Assembly: GCA_036785325.1 (NCBI GenBank)
Contig: JAXIVH010000005.1
Coordinates: 3,246,587-3,310,586 of the forward strand
DNA length: 64,000 bases
Direction of reading: 5' to 3'
Source: Urophycis tenuis
Lineage: Eukaryota; Chordata; Actinopteri; Gadiformes; Phycidae
Part shown: positions 10,271-22,154 of the stretch, piece after piece
Position numbering within the stretch: position 1 is the stretch's first letter
Layout: every line of letters begins with the position of its first letter
Notes under the pieces: generated by a model
What the model saw: only the letters and a program-made list of their open reading frames with translations
Told to the model about the DNA's origin: nothing
Database searches by the model: none
Program-made: the position numbers and the translations under genes

Positions 10271-10723
10271 ATGTCACGTCAGAATGTAATGGAGGAAGTT
10301 GATTTTGAACCCAGATTTATTGTTCCCTTCTCATGTCTGATTGTAGGGCCTAGCGGGCGCGAGAAAACCTATTTTGTAAAAAATGTTCTTGAAAACTGTG
10401 AACATGTCATGAATATTGTACCTGAAAATATTGTGTGGATTTATACTTCCTTTCAGCCAATGTACGCCGAGTTGCAAAGGTTGAATAAAACGATTAAGTT
10501 TATCGAAGGATTGCCAGATTCTTTTGACGATGAAAGCCTGTTTCCATCGGATCAAAAACATTTAATCATTTTGGACGATGTTATTTTCCAAGCCTCTGAC
10601 CATCCCGATGTCGTTAAAATCTTTACACAGTATAGGCATCACAAAAACATGAGCGTCATGATGTTGACTCAAAATGTGTTTCATCACGCACTTTTACTAA
10701 CTTTTCCAGAAAGACGGAAGTGA
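10271..10723 (+). pseudogene. Polinton packaging-type ATPase, truncated
   Basis: A 150-codon frame that starts with ATG and resembles the FtsK/HerA-like genome-packaging ATPase of Polintons. A P-loop region occurs at about residues 27-34 (Gly-Pro-Ser-Gly-Arg-Glu-Lys-Thr), in which the usual second glycine is replaced by Glu. A Walker-B-like hydrophobic run ending Asp-Asp lies near residues 97-103, and a Leu-Thr-Gln-Asn sensor-like word near 136-139. The family is usually longer (over 200 residues); this copy loses similarity near 10,690 where unrelated sequence begins. No other Polinton genes (integrase, protease, capsids) or terminal repeats were seen nearby. Confidence 0.75.
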
Positions 10724-10979
10724 CGTCGACGCAGCGGTAGCCTTAGCAACAGAGAGTTGAAGCTATCAGGTTTTGGCTCCAGAAGTTAATTGATTTACGT
10801 TAACGTGTACTTGTACTTGAGCAGATACATAAATGTACAATTGCTGCACAAATTGTTCAGGCTGTTGTAACCCAGAGGTAACTACAGTTACTTATCGTAA
10901 GCTCTTCAGGTTTGTTTTGGTTGCATTGCTCTTTCAGCACCACGGTAGTTTTGCGACATCCAGCTGGTTCCCGCCCTTA

Positions 10980-11446
10980 AGTGGGAATCGCGGGCTCTGA
11001 GGAACGTAGTGCAGTCGCAGCTCAACGTGTTGCCTCAGTGTTCCTCCGGTAGAGCTTATAACTGTGGTGTTTCATTGTTAGGTGAGCATTAACAGTTAAT
11101 GTGTAATGTTGCTAGTGTTTTAATGACGTGCTGTATATATTCTATGAAGGTTGAGTAAAACGACCGACGAATATTATTAATTTGTTGACGGCGTGTAATG
11201 CTAAGTGCCTGCTATGTGTTCTGAAGGTAACTAAATGCTAATGTAAGTCATGTTGCAAAGCAGTGTCATAATTCTGTACTTTTCCTTTACTTTCTGTTGT
11301 CATGTATAAAATCTGTGCTAATGTAAACTTAGTGACATGTTACTATAGTGGGAATCGCGGGCTCTGAGGAACGTACTGCAGTCGCAGCTCAATGTGTTGC
11401 CTCCGTGTTCCTCTGGTAGAAGTTATAATTGGTGTTTCATTGTTAG
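10980..11446 (+). repeat. Direct duplication of an approximately 100-bp module
   Basis: The segment 10,980-11,082 (GTGGGAATCGCGGGCTCTGA and onward) is repeated at 11,348-11,446 with few changes, 368 bp apart. The two copies may be remnants of LTR-like direct repeats or a segmental duplication. No coding sequence recognised. Confidence 0.75.
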
Positions 11447-11713
11447 CGACGGTCGACTTCAAAGAGGGAGAGAGACTGCCCAGGTGTCCCGGTGGTCGCA
11501 GAGGAGAATGTCTTCGTGACCCGCCCCCTTGACCATTCTCCAGGCAGACACACAGACAAATCCCAACCCCCCTGCAAATGCTACACATACAACATAAATA
11601 GAAAGAGCTCTATTTTTTGGCTGGCCAGCCATTTTTTTTTCTGTAAGAACAACTGACTCTTTTATTAAACACCTGATCGGTGATTTTGTTTATTCTTTCT
11701 CTATTTGTTTATG
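11447..11713. other. No gene recognised
   Basis: Short AT-rich spacer between the duplicated module and the foldback element. Nothing recognised. Confidence 0.4.
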
Positions 11714-13100
11714 TATGGGCTTAAATTTGTCTCAAAAATAACTGCAAGAGGTGATCTACAAATATGCCTTGAGTTGCACACGTGTTTTGCTATCCACAAA
11801 TACAAATTTCCTATTTGTAACTTGTGTGTTGGTTTTTACAAATATATATGTATTTGTAAATATATCATTTTCCATTTGTAAAACAAAAAGTCATTTGTGA
11901 AACTGAAAATTCTGTTTTGAATCGTGACTCAGCATTTGTGGATCACCGATCACACGTTCGTATTTTTGAGACATTCTTTCCGCAAATCCACACAGATCCA
12001 CAAACAAATAGCTCGTGATTCCCAAAGCACCATCCAGTAGATGGCACTGTTGTTCACTGATGTATCTATGGTAGGCCTACCGCGGCACATGCCAGTGTCT
12101 GAGACAGATTCCACTGCTTTAGCGGTGTCTGAGGCGGTGTGCCACGGCACTTGCCGGTGTCTAGCAGCACTGATCTGCCACAGAACCTGCTGCTGTTATG
12201 GGCATCAGTTTTTAATTTTTATCCTATAAAACTTATCATATAAAACAACCTCGCATTAATTTGCGAGGTTGTCTTAATTAATCTCTGCCACTGACCTGCA
12301 GCTGTTCGTGTGTGTGTGCCACGGCACCAGTGTCTGGGGCAGTTATCACTGATCTGCCACGGAACCTGCTGCTGTTATGGGCATCATGCTTCGCCACACA
12401 GCGGCAGAAATCACGTAGTAGGCTAATAGAAATGCTACTGCCAGCGAGTCAAATACAACTCTGACAACCGTTTTATAGAATAAAAATTAAAAACGGATGC
12501 CCATAACAGCAGCAGGTTCCGTGGCATATCAGTGGTAACTGCCCCATACACCGGAAAGTACTGTGCACACCGCCGCAGACGCTAAAGCAGTGGCATCTGT
12601 CTCAGACACCGGCATCTGCTGTGGTAGATTATGGTACACCGCCTCAGACACCGGCGTGTGCCGCGGTAGGTTAGCTGAGGATGCCACCGAAAGTGCCACT
12701 GCTAGATGCCGACGCGGAAACCAAGGCCCACTTAAGCCGAGCCAATGCCATCGATACATCAGTGAACAACAGCACTGGATGGTGCTTTGTGAATCACGAG
12801 CTATTTGTTTGTGGATCTGTGTGGACTTGCGGAAAGAATGTCTCAAAAATACGAACGTGTGATCGGTGATCCGCTGAGTCACGATTCAAAACAGAATTTT
12901 CAGTTTCACAAATGGCTTTTTGTTTTACAAATGGAAAATGATATATTTACAAATACATATATATTTGTAAAAACCAACACACAAGTTACAAATAGGAAAT
13001 TTGTATTTGTGGATAGCAAAACACGTATGCAACTCAAGGCATATTTGTAGATCACCCTCCGTGCATTTGCAGTTATTTTTGAGACAAATTTAAGCCCATA
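11714..13100. mobile_element. Long foldback (inverted-repeat) element
   Basis: The outermost 33 bp are perfect inverted repeats beginning TATGGGCTTAAATTTGTCTC (11,714 onward; complement ends at 13,100). The arms remain paired for roughly 500 bp through landmarks such as TTGTAAATATATCATTTTCC. The centre (about 12,240-12,480) carries a further partial copy of the inner arm motif (CCTGCTGCTGTTATGGGCAT). A perfect small hairpin ACAACCTCGCA/TGCGAGGTTGT lies at about 12,245-12,272. No transposase; no obvious target duplication. Confidence 0.8.
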
Positions 13101-13310
13101 GGATATAGGCCAAATGTAATAAAATAGGGATCCATTGCGTTAATGATTGGATTTCAGCGCCAGAACTTGAAGGATAAAATCCGTCAATGTGCTTTTACGC
13201 ATATTTTACATATTTCATACTTCAGTAAAAACATAAGCTAATCTTGATTGTTGACCATATGTTCCGCATTATCATGTGCTTATCGCACGTCATATCACAT
13301 TTGTATGTGC
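13101..13310. repeat. Dispersed repeat R2, copy 2 (left half)
   Basis: Resembles 1,090-1,238: shared words GATATAGGCCAAATGTAATA and ATTATCATGTGC. The repeat is interrupted at 13,310 by an inserted element and resumes at 13,917. Confidence 0.7.
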
Positions 13311-13916
13311 TGTGGCAACCCGGCTACCGGAATGTCTATGTCTCGTAGGAATCACCACACGCCATGAACCAGTTAATGGCTCTCCGGGCGCTTTATTCCA
13401 ACAAACAAAAGTAAACCGCGTGGGTCAATACCCTACGGGGAAAAACCAACAAAACAACTCAGTGGCTCCGTGAGCCGCGTTAAGACTCAAGATTCAAGTA
13501 TCTTTATTGTCAAGTGTACACATGGCAGGCATATAGCACAGATGAAATTGCAGTCCTCTCAGACCTGCGTTGCAAAATGAACAAATAGACAATCAGACTA
13601 ACAAACAGACATTGTACAGACAACACAGAAACACAGAAAAGTACAAGTATGAAAAAAAAAGAGAAGGTTAACGTCGTCGATTCACTTCTGGCCCTCACGT
13701 GCCTGCAGCTCTCTCTCTCTGCTGCTCTCTCTTTCCTGAGACACCTGCACCAGCCTTCTATAATGGAACCTGGTCCTCTCTCCAGGTGTTCCCCATTGGC
13801 GATTAGTGTCGCCATGGGCGCTCTCTGGCGCCGGCTGGTGGATACCCGCAGTATAGGCCCTCAATGACATCTCCTCTGGACCGCCTGGTCCGAGGTGTTG
13901 GGGCCGGGTTGCCACA
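13311..13916 (-). mobile_element. TG...CA element with 4-bp target duplication
   Basis: A 606-bp insertion starts TGTGGCAACCCGGC and ends with the exact complement GCCGGGTTGCCACA. It is flanked by GTGC on both sides (13,307-13,310 and 13,917-13,920). The paralogous uninterrupted site at about 1,229-1,249 has only one GTGC. It may be a solo LTR in minus orientation (an AATAAA-type signal lies at about 13,392 on the minus strand) or a non-autonomous Ginger-like DNA transposon (TGTNR ends, 4-bp duplication). A LINE-tail-like word AAGTATCTTTATTGTCAAG at about 13,495 is nested inside. Confidence 0.8.
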
Positions 13917-14060
13917 GTGCGTACACAATTGCTCACAATAAAAAAAAAGGGAACTTGGTTAAAAGTAAAATGACTTATATTACTTTTAGTCCTACTTCAA
14001 ATGTGATTACAACAGCATATGTAGCATGTTCAGATGTGAATTTCACAAAAAGTTTTTCAT
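13917..14060. repeat. Dispersed repeat R2, copy 2 (right half)
   Basis: Continues the R2 repeat after the insertion: GCGTACACAATTGCTCACAA then AAGTAAAATGACT, matching 1,238-1,345. Confidence 0.75.
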
Positions 14061-14474
14061 CCATTAATCTCCTGGCTGTATGTACATTTTGCCTCAGTTG
14101 TGTGTGTGTGAGTGTGTGCGGGGTCCGTTTGCGCGATGACGTAAGACCGTACGTGCGCGTGCCGGTCAAATCAGTCTTCTGTTTGACCGGAGGTAAGCGC
14201 GAAACTACCGTTCTCTTGTATTAAAAGTTCATTTAAACATCATATACCGTTGGAAAAATGTCAAGTTAACAAATATAAGGGATGATGATGTCACGGATGT
14301 TGCCTATTAGTTTCGCCTTAATCTGTACAGTTTGTTGTGGGTTTTTTGTGAACTAAGTTACTAACGGACATTAATTTGAATTGTTAATTGTGTGATTGTT
14401 TTCGTCAATTGAAAACGTGCAGTGCAACACATCGCACTGTGCTGTTCTTTTGTTCTTTTCAGATGTGAAATGGC

Positions 14475-15669
14475 CATAGCCGTGGGAAGTAGGGGTGCTG
14501 GGGGTGCTGCAGCACCCCCTGCTGGATGTCTGGTCCCGACAGTCGGAATATCGTAGAACCCCCGCCAGTTGACAAAAAAAACTAACGATAAAATACATAA
14601 ACTATTAATTCATAAAATGTCTAAAATGTAAAATTATGTTGTGTAATATGGTTTAATACTCCAGCTTAAAATGTTGAACACTGTCACCAAGGAGTCTCGG
14701 TGCCACAGTCAAAGATGTAGCAGCACGTCTTTGTAATCTCCATCCATAGACGAGAGCTCTCTTTTCTGAGGTTGAAAAAGTCATCCAGTTATGTCTGACT
14801 GCCAATATCAGTGGCCTAATCGGAACGATCGTTCTCCACTTTGAGAAGGTTAAAGACTTGGTTAAGGTCCACTATGACACAGAAGAGGCTCACGCATCTT
14901 TCACTGATGAATGTCCACAAAGACATTATGGACGCTGTAGACATGAATGCTCTCATGAGAGATTTTATATCCATGACGCCTGAGCGTCAGTCCGTGTTTG
15001 GAGTAGGCCTACTGTAAAAGGCCCAACGGTAAGCGCTTGATTTGATCAGCTGCCGCCGAGCAGTGCTATTAAGTCTGTAAATAGTTTGACGCTGACTTTT
15101 TTGTTTTTCATGTCAGTTGAGATTGTTGAGATATGTTCATAACTGTACTCAGTTGTATATGCAATTCTAAGGTAGGCCTACAGCCTATAAAAGGGTGAAC
15201 TAAATGCTAGTTCAGTAGTAGTTGATGCCGTAGACCGTGAGACTGATGTGTCAGAGCACCCTGAATAAATAGCCTACGCCAAGAACGGCTAAAGATAATT
15301 CACTCTCTGTGTATGTTTTCCTCCGAATGCAACGTTAGCTGTGCAACAGTAGTGCACCACAGCTCAACAGAGATACTAGACATATTTTGCATTCTTCCCT
15401 GCTCCTGAGAGCACTGCAGGTTTCTGTTGATCTGTTTGGTTTAATGTTTTTTCGGAAGTCGCTCATTAACAATACCGTCTTTAAAGCTGTAAACATTTTT
15501 TTATTGAAATAAGTAGCCTTTTGTTTTAGTGTTCACATCACAGTAGCCTATCTGGTTTACATGAAATACATCGTGTGGTGTTTAAATATTGCGCACGTAT
15601 GCCTGTCTTTTATTTATCGGAACACCTCTCTTCAGCACCCCCAACCCAAATCATCTTCCCACGGCTATG
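14475..15669 (+). mobile_element. hAT transposon remnant with 8-bp duplication
   Basis: A 1,195-bp element starts CATAGCCGTGGGAAG and ends CTTCCCACGGCTATG, with GAAATGGC duplicated on both sides (14,467-14,474 and 15,670-15,677). The subterminal GGGGTGCTG/CAGCACCCCC words are also inverted. It holds a short piece of hAT transposase. Internal deletion derivative. Confidence 0.88.
14823..15017 (+). pseudogene. hAT transposase C-terminal fragment
   Basis: One open frame of 64 codons reads Glu-Arg-Ser-Phe-Ser-Thr-Leu-Arg-Arg-Leu-Lys-Thr-Trp-Leu-Arg-Ser at its start, the hallmark of the hAT dimerisation domain. It continues through Thr-Met-Thr-Gln-Lys-Arg-Leu to Pro-Glu-Arg-Gln and ends at a TAA. 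The preceding sequence (from about 14,750) contains related but frame-shifted hAT residues. The DDE catalytic core is missing. Confidence 0.8.
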
Positions 15670-17390
15670 GAAATGGCTGAGATCTGGCTCTTTGAATCCT
15701 AGAGGCATCAGATGCATATGTTGTGAATACAATAGGCTGTGTTAATAAAGTAATCATATAGGCTACTCTCAAGATTCAGACCTTTTTGACACTGTTCTAC
15801 TTTGTAATAAACCCCTCAGCGTGCAAGTGGGATGGTTTATCCTTTTCCTCAACATATCAAGATTCTACATCTGAAATGTAACATTCGGGATCCGATGAAA
15901 AGTCTTCATCACTGCTTTAGCCATTTAAACAAACCACACTCCTATTACAGAAGGTATTCCCTCTTCATTGGAAAGTCATTGAATAGAAACATGGGAGACA
16001 CATTAGAGAAGATCTCCACCTATGACTAGAATGCAAACGACAACTTTTTTTTCATGACATAAACAAAATCTCACATTGGCAAAAAATGACGCTAAAGCAT
16101 CTTGCCATGGGGGGATCCTCCCTTAAGTGTCCCTGAGTGAATGCAAGACATTTGCCATAATGTTGTACAATACAACACAGCCTGAAAAAAAATTGTTTTT
16201 TGTATGTGAATGTACCTACAGTGAGCAGTGGCGTAGCCAGGTTTCTTCAACAGGGTGGACTTTTGCGGAGTGGGCCACTATTTTTTTTTTAATTCTGATA
16301 TAGGCAGTAGGCCTACAGCAATTGTCCCAACATTAAACACATGATTTAATCACAGATCAGACGACGAATGGCAAACAATAATAAACTACATTGATAAGTA
16401 GAGTATACTTTATTCATCCCTGGGGGGATCTAATGCAGAACATGCATGCATATTTTTTGCATATATATGCATGCATATATTTTAAAATCAAAGAAAAACT
16501 TGTCAAATAGCTAGTCAAGGCCATGGAGAAGAGAACCATACAAAGTAGCGTGGGCTAAATATGAACAAAAACACGTACGCCAAGGTTGTAGGCGATTACG
16601 AGCACTTTTTTAACGTGTAACAAAAAAAAAATGAAATGTAGAAATACTTTATTGATCCCAGGCTGGGAAATCACCTGCGGGCCTGTGAAATAGATGAGTG
16701 AGTCGGGGAAAGGGGGACAGTTTTTTGACCGCAAGTCGCAAATGTTTGTTACAAGAATTATTTTGTTTGAAGCTTTGCTTAACAAAGCACTTTTGTTTAA
16801 ACTTCAACTCAGCGATTGCTTTGTTTTGATTTCGGATTGCACCTCATCTACCCCACTCATAGTGGCTTCTAATATCAGAAAAAGGCCACTATAATACATT
16901 ATACAAATATTGCAGAAGAACATTGGCAGGTAAACACATTTTTGTGTATCCTATCTGAGCCATGTGATGCTCCAGTGCTAAGGAATCCAGTTTCTTTGTT
17001 CTTGAGGGCAGGACTTTCAAAGGTGATGCCACCATGTCTACAGAGGAAGCAAGAATTCTTGTTTTTGTTTTTTTATGGGGGGCGGAGGGGGGCTGGAATG
17101 ATGCCAGTGTCTGGGCTAAATATGAAGAAAAACATGTACGCCAAGATTGTATGCGATTGTGAGCGCTTTGTAAACATGTAACAAAAAGAAAAGAAATGTA
17201 GACACTGATAGACCTTTTTGAGCAGCTTGGAGGAGTTGAACGACCAAGAGAGATTTTCAGTGATGTGGACCCCAAGAATATTATGTAAAGAGTATACAGT
17301 ATATATACAGTGCTTAACACATTTATTAGACCACCTGTCATAAAAACGAGAAAACATGGATATTTTAGAAATCTTTCAAAAACTTCAGTT
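15670..17390. other. No gene; repeat fragments
   Basis: Contains several repeat pieces. The segment 16,213-16,330 (GTGAGCAGTGGCGTAGCCAG...) matches 24,189-24,310. The segment 16,550-16,640 (GGGCTAAATATGAA...GTACGCCAAG) matches 17,113-17,195. Two words around 16,400-16,440 and 16,640-16,680 have the TTTAT(T/C)GATCCC / TTATTCATCCC type common in fish repeats. The word TATACAGTGCTTAA at about 17,307 recurs at 22,398 and resembles Tc1/mariner ends. No coding gene recognised. Confidence 0.55.
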
Positions 17391-17392
17391 CA

Positions 17393-17515
17393 GGGGCCAT
17401 ACATAGCCCAATTTGATCTCAAGTGGGCCGGACCAGTAAAGTCATAGCATAATAACCACAAATAACGACAACCCCCCATTTTTTCAGTTAATTTCATTTT
17501 CCTAATGTGGCCGAA
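17393..17515. repeat. Dispersed repeat, copy 1
   Basis: Matches 30,687-30,792 in the same orientation (GGGGCCATACA.AGCCCAATT and AACCCCCCATTTTT). Perhaps part of a hAT family whose other end with the word GGGCCGG...GGCCTTGTG...CATCCCTG is seen at 18,746-18,790. Confidence 0.6.
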
Positions 17516-17539
17516 TGGAGAGAAGGGGGGGGGGGGGGG

Positions 17540-18000
17540 GGGGCGAGTTGCTCGACAACGCCACCTGGGGAATTGCACCCCAGGAAATACACCCTTGGCC
17601 CTGTACTTTGGTCAACACGAGGGCACACAGATTCGTTACACGTTTTGTATGGAGGACGAGAGACGGACTTACAAAAGATATCCAAATTTATTTATTCACA
17701 GTATCAGAATTAAAGAGCTCAGGGATCTCAACAACAACTGAAATGTCAAATCAAAGCCACAATCACAGTAGAACTAAACAACAGGCACAAAGCTAGGCCG
17801 TAGCGAGGCGGTCAGACTAAATCAACTCAAACCACAAAAAGAATCACTACAAACCAAATCACCACGTGCCACCAAACTTGAGGGAGTGAGAAGGGAAAGC
17901 CTGCCGCCCACTGCACCAGCTCCTGTCCTGGAAACACAAAAAAAAAAAAAAAAAAATACACTACTGTTGTGGTGAGACGCTCAGGTTGTTATTGCAATCA
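17540..18000 (-). mobile_element. Possible LTR fragment
   Basis: The word GACAACGCCACCTGGGGAAT at about 17,553 closely resembles GACAACGCCACCTTGGGAGT at about 28,071, which lies at the head of a minus-strand Gypsy gag. This suggests the same LTR family. The boundaries are not resolved, and a G-run at 17,524-17,543 abuts it. Confidence 0.4.
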
Positions 18001-19105
18001 TTTAAAACATAGGACTATATTGAAACACACACACATGCACACACAGCACTCACACCCACACACACAGGAACAGCACTGACTAATACCCAAATATTAAACC
18101 CAAATACAAATATACAGGAAACCAACTCATTCTTAAGACAAGTAATAATAAAACAAAACAACGAAATTTCGCTGTGGGTGGGGGCCAGGCGTATTTATCA
18201 CCCCAAACTAATATATATAATCAATTGAACCCCAAACTAAAATATATAATCAATTGAACCCCACAGAAATAAATCAGAAATGAGGAAATATGGATATGCT
18301 TAACCCAAAAAAAAAAAACTCAACCTGCCACACTAAACAGAAGGATCCAAGGAGTATAGTAAAGTCATTACCCCTCTCTCGGAGCTTGGTTTGCCCATCC
18401 ATTTTGTCGACTCACATCTGAATGTTATGGTCAAGGAAGACCCACTCCTATAACTGCTGCCTGGACCACGATTGCAGTTCTCCAAAATCAAGTAAATAGA
18501 CCAGTCCCATTTCTGGATGGCAGCTTGGCTGCATCGATTCAAAATCGAATTTGTTCCCCAGTGAACAAATTATGAAATTATTTCATTATGTTCATGTGTA
18601 GCCAAAGCACTGACAATGTGTTGAAAGGTGCCAAAGCGTGGAAGAATTTCAAAGATGTTTTCTTGTAGTTTACTTTTTATTCAATTAACGCATTTCATGT
18701 CTTCACTCATTTCTACGCTTTTCAAAGTCAAAGCATGGCCGATTGGCGGGCCGGTTCTGGCCCACGGGCCTTGTGTTTGTCATCCCTGCTAGGGACCGTC
18801 AATAAATTACTGCTTGAATGACACAAAAAAAATATTGAAAATTATGATTTAAGCTATTTACTAAATTGGTCAGATGTGTGTTTGTCGCGTCAGCGCTAAT
18901 GGGTGTGGCTTCCTGTACATTTGATTTAGTTTGAGTATATGTTTATATCATTGTTATATTGTTAAAAATGGAAATGTTTGTATCTGTTTACTCCGGGTTT
19001 TACAGTAAAAAGAGGAAACAGTTAGTAAACTGTCTTGTTAGCAAGGTGTAACTATAAATAAATGTTAAATAATATCAAGTTAAGTGAAGAGTACATGAGC
19101 TAGAG
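18000..19105. other. No gene; repeat fragments
   Basis: Includes the duplicated fragment 18,463-18,545 (see 3,776-4,215), a tandem pair of a 35-bp AACCCCAAACTAAAATATAT word at about 18,200-18,270, and the likely end of a hAT element at about 18,746-18,790. Nothing coding recognised. Confidence 0.45.
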
Positions 19106-19456
19106 CTGGGGTGCCCAATACGTCGATCGCAATCGACTGGTCGATCGCAGAGGCAATGACGGTAGCTCACAGAACTCAGCAAAAAAATCCAACAACAACA
19201 AAAAAATGTGCCTTTCCAGAAAAGCAATCCATCCTATCATGTCATTATATTACCATGTGCCCGTTGATTGACGTGTAGACAGGCCATTCCGCTGGTTTCT
19301 AAAAAGTTTTTTACATTACGTTAGCATAACAACCATAAACATATCTACCAAAGACAGTTGACACTACAGAAAAGCGCCATTGCTTTTGTTTTACCGTTGC
19401 TTTTCATTTTCTCTACTGCTCGTTAAATTATCTGTATAGACAAAAATTATACCACA

Positions 19457-21228
19457 TTGAATGAGGGAGCGAAAGAAATCAAAAAGGCAAAGACTTACCA
19501 TTTCCATCAGGAATTGGAAGATGACTTCTTATTCACGATGTCATACTCAAAGTGTGTCTGTCTGATCTGTCGATCCAGCATTGCACTTCCAAAGAAGGGG
19601 AATGTAGAGAGACACTTTAGACTTGTTCATCGAACCTTTGATACAGACTTTCCTCCAAGCAGTGAATTGAGAAAGAGAAAGGTGAGGGAGTTGAAGTCTC
19701 AGCTTCTTGGACAGTAGTCTCTTTTCACTCGGCCAACAGCGAAAGCGAAGGCCGCCACAGAGGCATCGTTCCGGGTGAGTCGGACGATCGTTAAGCACAA
19801 AAAGTCTTTCCAGGATGGAGTTATGGTGAAGGAAGCTGTCATAGAGGCAACGGATTCTTTGTTTAAAGACTTTACGAACAAAACAAAAATAATGTCTGCA
19901 GTCAAAGCTGTTCAGTTGACAAGAAATACAGTGACCAGGCGTTGCGAAATGATGGGCGACAACTTAGTGCAGCAGCTTGCTAAGGACATTGACTGTTGCG
20001 AGTGCTTCTCGCTACAGATGGACGAGTCTACGGACATCACAGACAATGCCCAATTATGCATTTTTATTCAAATGGTCTTCCACGACATGACTGCAAAAGA
20101 GGAACTTTTAGCAGTTCTGCATATGAACGTACACACACGAGGGGATGGCACCTTTAAGAACTTTATCAACAAGAATAAGATTCCAGTGTGCAAATTGGTG
20201 TCAATCACCACCGACGGTGCGCCTTCCATGATCGGCCGCTCTAACGTTGCCAAATGCCGAGAGGATGAAGCGTTTCCTGACTTTAACGTAAGTTATTTTT
20301 AAGTTAAGTTATTTTTAAGACTTTTTAACTTAAGTTATTTTTTAAGTTATCATTGTATCATACACCAACAAGCATGCAAGCAGCAAGCGACCACTCAGAC
20401 CTACTGCTTCACACGGACGTAAGGTGGTTGAGTAGGGGGAAATTCCTACAACGACTCCGCGATCTCCTTCCCGAGATAAAGCAGTTCCTACATGACAAAA
20501 AACATGCGGAATACACGCAACTTAATGATGATCATTGGCTGCTTGATTTGGCGTTTTTAACTGATCTGGTGAACTTGCTCAATGAGCTGAACGTGGATTT
20601 ACAGGGCAAAGAGAAAACCGTGATCAATATGATAAGCTCAGTGAACGCCTTCAAGGGAAAACTTAAACTGCTTTCTTCAAAGATCCAACGCCATGATCTG
20701 GGGAACTTTAGAAACCTTGCATCTGAGCTGAATAATCAAGGAAAGGATTTAACAGAGATTGACAGTGCATGTTATGCAGAACAGATTGACACGGTCCTGT
20801 CAGACCTTGACAGGAGATTTCAAGACTTCGCTCTGCTCGAGCCAGTTGCCACGTTTATTTGTTTCCCTTTTCGGGAGAATGCTGAGGTCGATGTCCTCGC
20901 TTCCAAAATCGCAACAATGTTTCAGCTCAGTTCTGCAGAAGTTGAGGATGAGATCTTGACACTGCAAGCGGATATTAACTTGAAGTCTAGGGCCCATGAA
21001 CAATTCTGGAGTTTACTCACAGAAGAAAAGTATCCCAACATGAGAAAATGTGCAACATCACTGACTGCAATGTTTGGATCTACTTACCTGTGCGAATCGA
21101 CCTTTTCACATATGAAATTTATCAAATCCAAATACCGCTGATCGACGATCATTTGGAGGCCTGTCTTAGACTGGCTATCAGTAGCTATTGCCCGGACTAT
21201 GCATCCCTAGTGGACTCCATCCAATAAG
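19457..21228 (+). pseudogene. hAT (Charlie/GTF2IRD2-like) transposase, broken
   Basis: Reads as one transposase with several lesions. The first part (to 19,717) has a BED-type zinc finger: Cys-Leu-Ile-Cys and, after a spacer, His-Phe-Arg-Leu-Val-His. An in-frame TAG at 19,715 interrupts it. The second part (to 20,302) has the catalytic-core words Asp-Glu-Ser-Thr-Asp and Thr-Thr-Asp-Gly-Ala-Pro. A deletion that normally holds a Cys-His-x-x-His segment is replaced by short AAGTTATTTTT duplications. The third part (20,353-21,141) continues from Leu-His-Thr-Asp-Val-Arg-Trp-Leu-Ser to the dimerisation domain Cys-Glu-Ser-Thr-Phe-Ser-His-Met-Lys. A shift near 21,141 moves the last 30 residues (ending at TAA, 21,226-21,228) to another frame. 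Not functional as it stands. Confidence 0.85.
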
Positions 21229-21507
21229 GTACATCCCAATGTGTATGCAAGAAAATTACTATTGTACATAAAGTTAATTCACTGTCTGAAAGTTTCAATG
21301 TTTGAACAGTGAATTGTAGTGTGATATAGTGTGTAATGTAGGCCACTGTATGTTAAAAGAAAATCTTAGTGTTATAAAAAAAGTTACATTTCAATGTGAG
21401 TGAGTGAGTGAGTGAGTGAGTGAGTCTCTCTCTGTCTCTTTCTCTCTGGTCTCTCTCTGGTTTGGTTCCTCTATCTCTCTGTTCTTGCTCTGTCTACCCA
21501 TCTCTTT

Positions 21508-21714
<207 letters not shown>

Positions 21715-21797
21715 TTGTGTGTGTGTGCTACCTGAATGGGTAAAGTTACATTTCAATGCGTGGATTTAAGCTTAAAAAAAAAGTTGTCAATGTGAGT

Positions 21798-21817
21798 GAG
21801 TGTGTGTGTGTGTGTCT

Positions 21818-21860
<43 letters not shown>
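21798..21860 (+). repeat. (TG)n microsatellite
   Basis: TG dinucleotide run interrupted by TCTCTC. The sequences on either side (GCTACCTGAATGGGTAAAGT at 21,728 and 21,859) are duplicated, so this microsatellite block was itself tandemly duplicated. Confidence 0.95.
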
Positions 21861-22154
21861 ACCTGAATGGGTAAAGTTAAATTTCAATGTGTGGATTTTG
21901 ATGTTGATTAGTCTATTGCAGACTATGTTACTGTTACTGTATTTTTAGTGTTGTTAGGGAAATTAAACTCAATCATAAATAACTAATGATTTACTGTAAG
22001 TGTGAAACATTAAAGCTATATAGCAGCCAATATGACACTGTGTTCGTTTTGGTACATTAAAAAATACACGTAATGTGAGTAGTAGATCATTCTGACCCAA
22101 TCACTTAAAAGGTAGATCACCATTCAGAAAAGTATGGGCACCCCTGAGCTAGAG

